Shown here: piece after piece, positions 1-5,933 of the stretch
Numbering within the stretch: position 1 is the stretch's first letter
Layout: each line of letters starts with the position of its first letter
From: Euryarchaeota archaeon UBA54
Lineage (GTDB): Archaea; Thermoplasmatota; Poseidoniia; Poseidoniales; Thalassarchaeaceae
DNA length: 5,987 bases
NCBI GenBank assembly: GCA_002495735.1
Contig: DAGM01000039.1
Location: forward strand, 1,006-6,992
Reading direction: 5' to 3'
Notes under the pieces: model-generated
The model's input: the letters and a program-made list of their open reading frames with translations, nothing else
What the model was told of the DNA's origin: nothing
Database searches by the model: none
Made by a program: the position numbers and the translations under genes

Positions 1-562
1 CATACTCTGGCGTAACTCCGTTAGTGTCGGGCACCTCACTTGCGGAGATGACCTCAACATTCTCAGGAGCTTCCGCGGTCGGCTGAATCAACTCTATCTG
101 CTGGGCCTCGATGACCTCAAGTGGTTCGGCCTCGACCTCTGGGACCTCAAACTTGGTGACGAACTCGGGGGCGTCCTCGGGCTTGAGTTCGTATTCCTCC
201 TCATCGGCGTCGCTAGGATCATGCATATCGGTGAGAGCGAAGCTGGGCTTCTGCTTCGTGACCACTGAATCGTCCTTACCATACTGCTTGACATCTATGG
301 TAACCTCATCCATAGTAAAGGCCGCATTACTCCAATCGATGATTTCGCCGTCATCACCTTCGTCGATTTCCTCTAGAAGCTCGTCGAAGAGGTCGGTGGC
401 GATCTTGTCACCCACTGACGCATCCTGTTGGTGAGAGGGTTTTTGCAACTGATAGAAGCAACGTGAGCAGGACTCAGCGTCCTCATGGTTGCGCTGCTGG
501 CAAAGCGGACACTCAACCCCCTCATCCTCTCGCTTTCGCCATGATTTGAATCGGTCGAACAC
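1..562 (-). CDS. Zinc-ribbon protein with acidic low-complexity tail (partial, C-terminus beyond window)
   Basis: I do not recognise a named family. The minus-strand frame stays open from a GTG at 562 to the window edge, giving 187 residues without a stop. Seen: a basic N-terminus (residues 2-11, FDRFKSWRKR), then a zinc ribbon with Cys18, Cys21, Cys32 and Cys35 in C-x2-C-x10-C-x2-C spacing. From about residue 55 the chain is strongly acidic, and from about 115 it is rich in Glu, Pro, Val and Asp, which suggests disorder. GTG is the only usual start between an in-frame upstream stop (TGA, around 616-618) and the ribbon, and a G-run lies 6 bases before it. The ribbon could bind a protein or nucleic acid partner. 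The gene is divergent from the helicase. The missing C-terminus may hold a membrane helix or another domain, so function stays open. I am confident it is coding because of the intact ribbon and the lack of stops. Confidence 0.8.
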   Translation of the reverse strand, partial: MFDRFKSWRKREDEGVECPLCQQRNHEDAESCSRCFYQLQKPSHQQDASVGDKIATDLFDELLEEIDEGDDGEIIDWSNAAFTMDEVTIDVKQYGKDDSVVTKQKPSFALTDMHDPSDADEEEYELKPEDAPEFVTKFEVPEVEAEPLEVIEAQQIELIQPTAEAPENVEVISASEVPDTNGVTPEY

Positions 563-568
563 CCTGAA

Positions 569-575
569 CCCCCCC
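569..575 (-). promoter_or_regulatory. Possible SD-like G-run before the GTG start
   Basis: Read on the minus strand, a run of seven G ends 6 bases before the GTG at 562. It could pair partly with the CCUCC of 16S rRNA. The spacing fits a ribosome binding site, but the match is a plain G-run, not a GGAGG, so the call is tentative. It supports the GTG start of the zinc-ribbon gene. Confidence 0.35.
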
Positions 576-604
576 TTGGATGGCCAATCTCGCTGAAACG
601 TTCC

Positions 605-611
605 GTATAAT
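605..611 (-). promoter_or_regulatory. Candidate TATA box for the zinc-ribbon gene
   Basis: An isolated AT-rich heptamer (ATTATAC on the minus strand) lies 43-49 bases before the GTG at 562. With the usual archaeal distance of about 25 bases from TATA centre to start site, transcription would begin near 582 and leave a leader of about 20 nt that includes the G-run at 569-575. The same bases read GTATAAT on the plus strand, so they could also serve the divergent helicase. This rests on position and composition only. Confidence 0.3.
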
Positions 612-650
612 CTTCACCCGAAGTTGGTCGCTCACTGTCACAGACGATGG

Positions 651-660
651 ATAGGAAAAT
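651..660 (+). promoter_or_regulatory. Weak AT-rich box before the helicase start
   Basis: ATAGGAAAAT lies about 26-35 bases upstream of the GTG at 686, which is where a TATA box would sit if the helicase mRNA were leaderless or nearly so. The match to an archaeal TATA consensus is poor. The alternative is the bidirectional GTATAAT at 605-611, which would give a leader of roughly 50 nt. Confidence 0.2.
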
Positions 661-685
661 CTAGGGAATCGTGATGTGATGGAGT

Positions 686-2626
686 GTGTGCCGCAGGGGT
701 GTGACAGACGAGTCTGAGGAGTTGCCTGCGCGCTTCAATCGTAGTCAGGACCATCATGAAGCCTATCTGAATCTGATAGGATGGGAATTGGAGGACGAGT
801 TATCGATTACAGAAAAGAGGTTGCTAGATTGGACTGACAGCAGGCTCGCTGCAAACGGTATTGCCCTGTTCGACCTAGTGGCGAAAACCGATGGCTGGCT
901 GTTCGGTCAGCGTATCGTCAAACTGCAGCGACGAGATCGGCAGGCCTTCGGAATGCATCGCTTCAGGCAGGGTGACATAGTCATGCTAAGTCGTCGGAAT
1001 CCACTCTCTGAGAAGCCTGTCGACGCAATAGTCAGCAACCGTTCCAGACACTTCATCCGCATCGTTCTCCCGGAGCCCCCAACCGACCTGCGAAAGGATA
1101 CCTGGAGGATAGATAGGGGGGCCAACAGAATTGCGCACGACAGGATGCGTGACGCTCTGAACTCGTTATTTGAGGAGGACGGTGGTGCTCCACTGCGAGA
1201 CCTCCTGCTCGGGGGGGTCCACGACCCGGCCGGCACTGCCTCACTGGCCCCTCAACTCGGAGGCGCCCGGGCGCGCCCTGTCTCTCTGGCTTCCGATCTG
1301 AACAAGGTGCAGCACGAAGCCGCTCAGGCGGCTATGGACAGTCGCATGACTCTGATACAGGGGCCGCCTGGGACAGGTAAGACCCACACCGCAGTTCGGA
1401 TACTCGAGGCATGGGCCAAGCAGGACATCGGGACCATTCTGGCTGTTGCTGACTCCAACGTAGCTGTGGACAATCTACTGGAGGGACTGCTCTCTCTCGG
1501 TGTACGAACCGTTCGTCTAGGACAGCCAGTCAAAGTGCGGGAGAGCCTGCGCGAGGCCACCATGGATGCCCAGATGGAGGAGCATCCACTTCGTCGCGAC
1601 CTCGATCACTTGCTTGAGTCTAATGAGAAACTCTCTCGCCGTGTCAAGGGGATGAAAGGTAAGGAAAAGGGTTTGACACATCGTGATATTAGCAGAGGAT
1701 GGAAGGAGGTCCGCAAGATAGAGTCGCAGATGCGTGATGACATTCTAGATCGTGCGCAGGTGTTGTGCTGCACCTGTATCGGCTCGGGTCACGAGCTCCT
1801 TGATGGTCGAAGATTCTCGCGAGTCCTCATAGACGAGGCCACGCAAGCCACCGAACCCGCCGCATTGGTGCCGCTGGTCCGCGGAGCACGTCAGATTGTG
1901 CTGGTTGGAGACCATCGGCAGCTTCCCCCTACTGTCATCTCTCAGCGCGCGAAAAATGGAGGGTTAAGTCGCTCGCTATTCGAGCGTATGGTGGAGGTCG
2001 GAATCAGCCCCCATCTACTGCGCATTCAATACAGGATGCACCCAGCAATCTCCGCGTTTCCAAACGAGCGTTTCTACAATGGTAGGCTTGAGGACGGTGT
2101 CGAGGCCTCAGACAGAATCACCCCTGCAGGACTGTTGTGGCCAGACTGGGAATGTCCGATAGCTTTCCTGCCAATCAAGGGAGGGGAGGTCAGATCCCCC
2201 GACGGCACCTCGAAGGAGAATCCGACTGAGGCTTCCTGGGTGGCTCAACTGCTTGAGGGGTTGATGAACGGTGGCGAGCTCAGACAGGATGATATCGGCA
2301 TCATCACGCCTTACGCCGGCCAAGTCAGGGCAATTCGAGATAGTGTTCCCACCAGATACGACGAGGTCGAGGTCCGTACCGTGGACGGTTACCAGGGCCG
2401 GGAAAAAGAAGTCATCCTGTTTTCGTGCGTGCGGTCAAACAGCCAGGGCAACGTCGGCTTCCTCTCAGACTCTCGACGGCTCAATGTCGCCCTGACTCGA
2501 GCCAAGCGCGGACTTATCGTCATCGGGGACCCTGAAACACTGCGCTACGACGAAGATTGGGCGGCCTGGCTGGAACACGTGCGGAGTCGCAACCTTGAGG
2601 CATGGCACTTGCTCGGAATGGCCTGA
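686..2626 (+). CDS. Superfamily 1B DNA/RNA helicase, Upf1/IGHMBP2-like
   Basis: This is an ATP-driven helicase of the Upf1/IGHMBP2/Dna2 branch, whose studied members move 5' to 3' on single-stranded nucleic acid. All core motifs are intact in its 646 residues: Q-motif-like LNKVQHEAA (205-213), Walker A GPPGTGKT (226-233), motif Ia around ADSNVAVDN (255-263), motif II DEAT (383-386), motif III GDHRQLPPT (408-416), motif IV QYRMHP (448-453), motif V VDGYQGREK (566-574) and motif VI LNVALTRAKR (599-608). A beta-barrel-like 1B region precedes Walker A, and a charged helical 1C-like insertion spans about 285-355. No nuclease or zinc domain is fused. GTG at 686 follows an in-frame TGA at 677; GTG at 701 is an equally possible start and would give MTDESEEL. 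Neither has a well-spaced SD. It heads the four-gene cluster. Whether its substrate is DNA or RNA cannot be told from sequence. Confidence 0.95.
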   Translation: MCRRGVTDESEELPARFNRSQDHHEAYLNLIGWELEDELSITEKRLLDWTDSRLAANGIALFDLVAKTDGWLFGQRIVKLQRRDRQAFGMHRFRQGDIVMLSRRNPLSEKPVDAIVSNRSRHFIRIVLPEPPTDLRKDTWRIDRGANRIAHDRMRDALNSLFEEDGGAPLRDLLLGGVHDPAGTASLAPQLGGARARPVSLASDLNKVQHEAAQAAMDSRMTLIQGPPGTGKTHTAVRILEAWAKQDIGTILAVADSNVAVDNLLEGLLSLGVRTVRLGQPVKVRESLREATMDAQMEEHPLRRDLDHLLESNEKLSRRVKGMKGKEKGLTHRDISRGWKEVRKIESQMRDDILDRAQVLCCTCIGSGHELLDGRRFSRVLIDEATQATEPAALVPLVRGARQIVLVGDHRQLPPTVISQRAKNGGLSRSLFERMVEVGISPHLLRIQYRMHPAISAFPNERFYNGRLEDGVEASDRITPAGLLWPDWECPIAFLPIKGGEVRSPDGTSKENPTEASWVAQLLEGLMNGGELRQDDIGIITPYAGQVRAIRDSVPTRYDEVEVRTVDGYQGREKEVILFSCVRSNSQGNVGFLSDSRRLNVALTRAKRGLIVIGDPETLRYDEDWAAWLEHVRSRNLEAWHLLGMA

Positions 2627-2629
2627 GGG
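2625..2629 (+). promoter_or_regulatory. SD site that sets the RDD gene start
   Basis: GAGGG overlaps the helicase stop codon (TGA at 2624-2626) and ends 5 bases before the ATG at 2635. It favours 2635 over the in-frame ATG at 2602, which lies inside the helicase gene, and over the GTG at 2629. The placement suggests termination-reinitiation coupling between the two genes. Confidence 0.7.
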
Positions 2630-2634
2630 TGCCT

Positions 2635-3210
2635 ATGTCGGACCATGACTCGCCAATACAGATGAATTCCGGTAGCGGTACGCTGGCCCAGCAGATTGTC
2701 TCCTCCGAACAGGGTCACTGGTCGGTGCCGGACGGTGCAATTCTGGCTTCAGGGGTCAGAAGGACTGCATCTTTCACCGTGGATGTAGTGATAGTAACGA
2801 CGATACTGATGGTTGTCACAGGAGGAAGAATCATCGATGCCTGGAACCTTACACTGTGGTCCTCCGCGGACTTCCACTACGCTCTCGCTCAGGCCTTCGT
2901 GGTGCTGGCGGCCCACTGGCTATACTGGAGGCTTACTGGCGTCGCCTACTCACGTTCTCTGGGTCAGCGCATGCTCGGTCTCGCGGTGGTAGCCGAGGAC
3001 GGTTCAGGCATGACTAGTCAGATGTGGGATGCGCGGGCCCTGCGCAAGCTGCTCTACCTCATACCTGTACTGAACTTGTACTTCGGAGCCTACGATCTGG
3101 CTAGGATATCGCAACGACACACGCATCAGTCCAACATCGACCTAATCGTCTGTTCAATCGTGGTGCACGCAGACTCGCTGCCGCCAGCGAGCAGGCAACA
3201 CATCAGATAG
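2635..3210 (+). CDS. RDD-family integral membrane protein
   Basis: This is a 191-residue membrane protein of the RDD family, whose biochemical role is generally unknown; transport has been proposed for some members. Seen: a polar N-terminus of about 35 residues, then GVRRTASFTVD (40-50), which carries the family's Arg and Asp at the edge of the first membrane segment (about 45-64). A second hydrophobic segment spans about 83-100. The family-typical SLGQRMLGLAVVAEDG (108-123) follows, then a third segment near 137-155, and a C-terminal stretch with Asp154, Arg157, Gln160-Arg161 and a final hydrophobic strand that corresponds to the usual 'D..R.QT.HD...T.VV' end. Start 2635 is chosen for its SD site; an extended form from 2602 would add 11 residues. 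It lies 8 bp after the helicase and 8 bp before the TsaC gene, so it is probably co-transcribed. No substrate can be inferred. Confidence 0.85.
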   Translation: MSDHDSPIQMNSGSGTLAQQIVSSEQGHWSVPDGAILASGVRRTASFTVDVVIVTTILMVVTGGRIIDAWNLTLWSSADFHYALAQAFVVLAAHWLYWRLTGVAYSRSLGQRMLGLAVVAEDGSGMTSQMWDARALRKLLYLIPVLNLYFGAYDLARISQRHTHQSNIDLIVCSIVVHADSLPPASRQHIR

Positions 3211-3215
3211 GAGAG
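3209..3215 (+). promoter_or_regulatory. SD site of the TsaC gene
   Basis: AGGAGAG starts within the RDD stop codon (TAG at 3208-3210). Its GGAG core (3210-3213) ends 5 bases before the ATG at 3219. This is a good match at good spacing and supports both the start and translational coupling. Confidence 0.75.
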
Positions 3216-3218
3216 AGT

Positions 3219-3821
3219 ATGGAAGAAGCGGTGCGGCGCGTGCTCGCAGGAGACTGTATCGTCTATCCAACTACCACTCAGCCTGCTCTCGGCTGCCTGC
3301 CAGAACCCACCTGCCTCGACCAGTTGTATCGATTGAAGGGGCGGGCGTCTGACGTGCCTGTAAGCATCGGTGTCGCTAGTCTGACTCAGGCCGAAACGCT
3401 TGTCGAGGTTCCCGATGGAGTCGGGGAGCTACTCGGTAACTTCCCCGAGGGCTCACTGACAGTGATTCTCAGGGCCCACAATACACTGGATTCCCGACTC
3501 GGTGGCGACAGCGTCGCCATCCGAGTGGTGGCTCACCCGCTCGCCAAGCGTCTGCTGGAAGCAACCGGTCCACTGACAGCGACCAGCGCAAACAGGAGTG
3601 GCGAGTACCCCGTAACTGATTGCGACGAAGCTGCACGACTCCTTTCAGACGACGGTGATACTATCGGGTGCGTGTCTGGATTTTGTCCGAGCGGAAGCCC
3701 CAGTACATTGATAGTGTGGTATTCAGTCTATGATTCAACCGAGTCAAGGGATATCGAGGTTCTCAGAGAAGGGTTAGTTAGCGAATTAGAGGTCAGATCA
3801 TGGTTGAGGAAGAGGACCTGA
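3219..3821 (+). CDS. tsaC: Threonylcarbamoyl-AMP synthase, YrdC/TsaC type
   Basis: The family makes threonylcarbamoyl-AMP from threonine, bicarbonate and ATP; the KEOPS complex (Kae1) then moves the group to A37 of ANN-decoding tRNAs as t6A. The 200-residue product is one YrdC domain. Seen: the nucleotide loop YPTTTQPALG (16-25), Lys40-x-Arg42, FPEGSLTVIL (75-84, matching the usual PGP-T segment), AIRVVAHPLAKRLLEATG (100-117), TSANRSG (122-128) with Ser123 and Asn125, SPSTL (160-164), and REG (183-185). Lys40, Arg42, Ser123 and Asn125 match the K-R-S-N set recalled as characteristic of TsaC/Sua5. Two oddities appear: the loop departs from the common YPTDTVYGLG, with ALG as in YciO-like paralogues, and the C-terminal Sua5 domain common in archaeal versions is absent. 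YciO-like function is the main alternative. It starts 8 bp after the RDD gene, and its last 22 bases overlap the aminopeptidase gene. Confidence 0.85.
   Translation: MEEAVRRVLAGDCIVYPTTTQPALGCLPEPTCLDQLYRLKGRASDVPVSIGVASLTQAETLVEVPDGVGELLGNFPEGSLTVILRAHNTLDSRLGGDSVAIRVVAHPLAKRLLEATGPLTATSANRSGEYPVTDCDEAARLLSDDGDTIGCVSGFCPSGSPSTLIVWYSVYDSTESRDIEVLREGLVSELEVRSWLRKRT
3789..3793 (+). promoter_or_regulatory. SD site of the methionine aminopeptidase gene
   Basis: GAGGT ends 6 bases before the ATG at 3800 and lies inside the end of the TsaC coding region. The spacing is ideal, so the 22 bp gene overlap looks real and not a mis-called start. Confidence 0.75.
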
Positions 3822-4813
3822 AGCAGTGGCGGGACGCCGGTCACGTCGCACGAAGGACCTTGGACGGAATCAAGGGAGAGATTATCGCTGGAAAGCACTG
3901 GAACGATGTCATTGATTCCGCAGAGCGCTTCATCAGGAGGCATGGTGGCCATGCCGCGTTTCCGGTCACCATCTCAGTCAATGACATGGCTGCGCACTAC
4001 ACGACTAACAGCCTGTTGAATCCGCCCGAGGGGTTCGAGGGCGAGATGATTTTTGAGAAGGGCGACTTGGTGAAACTCGATGTTGGAGTACACATCAATG
4101 GCGCCGTCGCCGACAATGCCCTGACTGTCGAAGTAGGTGGGGGTGGCAACCACACCGAACAGATTCGTGCAGCCGAGGAGGCGCGCGATGCCGCCATCGA
4201 GAAGATGCATCCCGGCACTCCCTGGCACAAGATCGGCGCTGCCGCCGGGCAGGTTGCAAAGGATGCTGGCTTCGAGCCGATACGTAACCTCTGTGGGCAC
4301 CAGTTGGAGCGTTGGAACCTGCACGCCGGGACTTCGATTCCATCGTACGCCTGCGGTTCCAAAAACTCTGGATTCAAGGGCTCTCCCGAAATCGGTGGGA
4401 TATACGCCGTCGAGCCCTTCAACACGACTGGTGGATCGGGGATGGTGGAAAACGTTCCTCCATCCAATTCGTCAAACATCCTGAGGGTTACTGGTGATAC
4501 CAAGATTCGCAAGGCGTTGGCCAAGGGCAAGGTCAAGCCGCTCGGTGCGACCATGGCTAGATACATCGAGGAACGTTACAACACCCTCCCTTTCGCAGAA
4601 AGGTGGGCCTATCCGCTGCTGGAGAGGCCGTTTCCCGAGGAGGAAGCAGAAGCGCTCCGTCGAAAGTGGGACGCATTGATCAAGAAACTCACTTCTATTC
4701 GTTTCTTAGAGATTTACGCCGCGTTGCGCGATGCAGATGGAGGAGACGTCGGACAGTTCGAACACACGGTGCTCATTACCGAAGGCGGCCCGGAAGTGCT
4801 CACTGTACATTAA
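3800..4813 (+). CDS. map: Methionine aminopeptidase, type II (archaeal/eukaryal)
   Basis: This cytosolic two-metal enzyme removes the initiator Met from new proteins whose second residue is small. The 337 residues show the full pita-bread fold. FPVTISVNDMAAHYT (54-68) carries His66 of the substrate pocket. Metal ligands are Asp94 and Asp105 in DVGVHINGAVADNA, His167 in CGHQLERWNLHAG, Glu205 in YAVEPFNT and Glu321 in QFEHTVLI. The type II signature is the helical insertion between His167/Glu205 and the final ligand, roughly residues 230-310. At 337 residues it is longer than the Pyrococcus enzyme (about 295); the extra length lies in this insertion and in a loop near residues 72-85. ATG 3800 has a good SD site and overlaps the TsaC gene by 22 bp, so it is probably the last gene of the cluster. 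All ligands are present, so it should be active. I am very sure of the family. Confidence 0.97.
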   Translation: MVEEEDLKQWRDAGHVARRTLDGIKGEIIAGKHWNDVIDSAERFIRRHGGHAAFPVTISVNDMAAHYTTNSLLNPPEGFEGEMIFEKGDLVKLDVGVHINGAVADNALTVEVGGGGNHTEQIRAAEEARDAAIEKMHPGTPWHKIGAAAGQVAKDAGFEPIRNLCGHQLERWNLHAGTSIPSYACGSKNSGFKGSPEIGGIYAVEPFNTTGGSGMVENVPPSNSSNILRVTGDTKIRKALAKGKVKPLGATMARYIEERYNTLPFAERWAYPLLERPFPEEEAEALRRKWDALIKKLTSIRFLEIYAALRDADGGDVGQFEHTVLITEGGPEVLTVH

Positions 4814-5051
4814 CAGGCTTGCAATACATCGTTTTACCCAAAATTGCGGCAGTTTCTCACAACGATTATTTATTGCCGGCTCCGATGGGCCTCCGTACAG
4901 GGACGACAGGTTCTCGCTGAGTGCATCCCATCCCCTCGCTTTTATCTCTCGCCCTGTACACCTCAATCGGGCTGCTGCAAGGCAGTACAAAGGCCTGTGA
5001 GAGAGTATCTAGCAGACAAAAGTTCCATTCGTACCACCACCATCTCAGAGT
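4814..5051. other. Intergenic region with AT-rich boxes and a small inverted repeat
   Basis: No gene or tRNA-like fold is supported here. It separates the end of the cluster from the SAP gene. AT-rich stretches at 4865-4874 (ATTATTTATT) and 4939-4947 (CTTTTATCT) stand out from the GC-rich surroundings and are possible TATA boxes; the second would place a start near 4970 and leave a leader of about 80 nt. An 8 bp inverted repeat, GTACAGGG at 4895-4902 and CCCTGTAC at 4952-4959, brackets the second box on its upstream and downstream sides. No convincing poly-T terminator is seen after 4813. Confidence 0.5.
4939..4947 (+). promoter_or_regulatory. Candidate TATA box for the SAP-domain gene
   Basis: CTTTTATCT resembles the pyrimidine-T-rich archaeal TATA element and is the nearest good match upstream of the GTG at 5052, about 105 bases away. 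It lies between the arms of the inverted repeat at 4895-4902 and 4952-4959. No good TATA match is seen 25-30 bases before 5052, so this is the best of the weak candidates. Confidence 0.25.
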
Positions 5052-5933
5052 GTGGAACCCATAGACGAGTGGACTGTAGCCGAGCTCAAGGTCGAGCTCA
5101 AGGAGCTCGGACTCTCGAACACTGGGGACAAGGAGAAGTTGTACGATCGTCTGCTTGAATATGAGGGAGATGAGAAATGGGACGAAGATGACTGGGATGA
5201 GGGAGATTCAGGATTCGACGCATCTGAACTGGTGGCCTCACTCACGGAAGTCGCCCTTAGGAACCGTGTAGTCATCGCAGCGGTGCTCGGTGTAGCTATG
5301 CTGGTTGCAGCAGTTGTAGTAGCCGGGCCGGCTGTCCTCGACATGGTCATGCCGGACAAGGAGGCCGAACCCGAAGTGAATGTGTGGGTGTTTACCCACG
5401 AGGAGCGAAACCAGACCGATATCCAGTCCTTTTTCGTGAATGACGACGCCACCGAGAATGTGGTCCTGAGCATTCCACTGCCACGTAACATATCTAGCGT
5501 CTATATCGGGGCCTACTGGGGAGAGGAGGACGAGCAGCCAGGAGGCATAGTGGGATGCGACAAGGTTACGGTGGAGGTCTACGATTCCTCAGTCAACAAG
5601 TCGAACCAGTACTCGCTGTCGAACACCGATGCCATGAGTCAGGACTGTGATGCCGATAAAACAGAGCCGTGGGACAAGATCTGGTATCAGTACACACTTG
5701 ACCTCCCCAACATAACTGGTTTCGAAGGCACGCAAGAGGAGGCACTCGCACTGTGGGAGCAATACAACGGAATTGGTACAGGGGAATGGCGTATCGACGT
5801 TAGCGTAGATGTCTACACAATCTGGGGCACAGTGTGCGACTGCGAGGACGGTGAGGAGGTCAGGCTAACCATCTCTTACATTGAGTATACAGTGAACATG
5901 GCGAAGGTTGCGCCACCGGACTCCACCGAGTAA
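5052..5933 (+). CDS. Membrane-anchored protein with N-terminal SAP domain
   Basis: I do not know a named function. Seen in 293 residues: a SAP helix-extended-helix motif at about 6-38 (EWTVAELKVELKELGL, then GDKEKLYDRLLEYE), a very acidic Trp/Asp/Glu linker (39-55), and one hydrophobic helix at about 73-99 preceded by Arg70 and Arg72. The remaining ~195 residues are beta-rich and polar. The basic flank before the helix and acidic flank after it predict N-inside, C-outside. The outer part has four cysteines (169, 199, 262, 264), which could form disulfides, and four N-glycosylation-type sites (Asn120, 146, 182, 220). SAP domains usually bind DNA or RNA, so a membrane-bound one could link nucleic acid or a cytosolic partner to the envelope; this is inference. 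GTG 5052 is the only usual start after an in-frame TAG at 5010, and it has no SD site. It is transcribed separately from the upstream cluster. Confidence 0.85.
   Translation: MEPIDEWTVAELKVELKELGLSNTGDKEKLYDRLLEYEGDEKWDEDDWDEGDSGFDASELVASLTEVALRNRVVIAAVLGVAMLVAAVVVAGPAVLDMVMPDKEAEPEVNVWVFTHEERNQTDIQSFFVNDDATENVVLSIPLPRNISSVYIGAYWGEEDEQPGGIVGCDKVTVEVYDSSVNKSNQYSLSNTDAMSQDCDADKTEPWDKIWYQYTLDLPNITGFEGTQEEALALWEQYNGIGTGEWRIDVSVDVYTIWGTVCDCEDGEEVRLTISYIEYTVNMAKVAPPDSTE
5081..5103 (+). repeat. Tandem 11-mer, period 12, inside the SAP coding region
   Basis: CGAGCTCAAGG occurs at 5081-5091 and again at 5093-5103, and GAGCTC is repeated once more just after. It encodes the ELKVELKEL stretch of the first SAP helix. 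It may be a small duplication or simply codon bias on a repeated helix pattern. Confidence 0.6.

Noticed and set aside
111..434. Plus-strand 107-codon open frame rich in serine
   Set aside because: It is antisense to the zinc-ribbon gene; the serine richness mirrors the Glu/Asp codons on the other strand, and it has no recognisable motif.
671..680. Tandem GTGAT GTGAT before the helicase start
   Set aside because: Two copies of a 5-mer are within chance; there is no sign of a larger repeat or of a frameshift affecting the helicase.
2602..2634. Longer start for the RDD protein at ATG 2602
   Set aside because: It would lie inside the end of the helicase gene without an SD site of its own, whereas ATG 2635 has GAGGG at good spacing.
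3997..4566. Minus-strand 189-codon open frame inside the methionine aminopeptidase gene
   Set aside because: The sense strand encodes all five metal ligands of a complete enzyme. The antisense frame has no family features and follows from GC-rich codon use.
4706..4990. Minus-strand 94-codon frame across the spacer after the aminopeptidase gene
   Set aside because: About a third lies antisense to the conserved C-terminus of the aminopeptidase. It has a mixed composition, no motif and no SD site I can defend; the rest covers probable promoter sequence.
4870..4990. Possible tRNA or structured RNA (GGTTCTCG resembles a T-loop)
   Set aside because: I could not find matching acceptor, D and anticodon stems around it on either strand, so the resemblance is local only.
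4844..5158. Plus-strand 104-codon frame overlapping the SAP gene start
   Set aside because: It overlaps the SAP domain coding region in another frame, and its peptide lacks any domain-like pattern, unlike the SAP reading frame.
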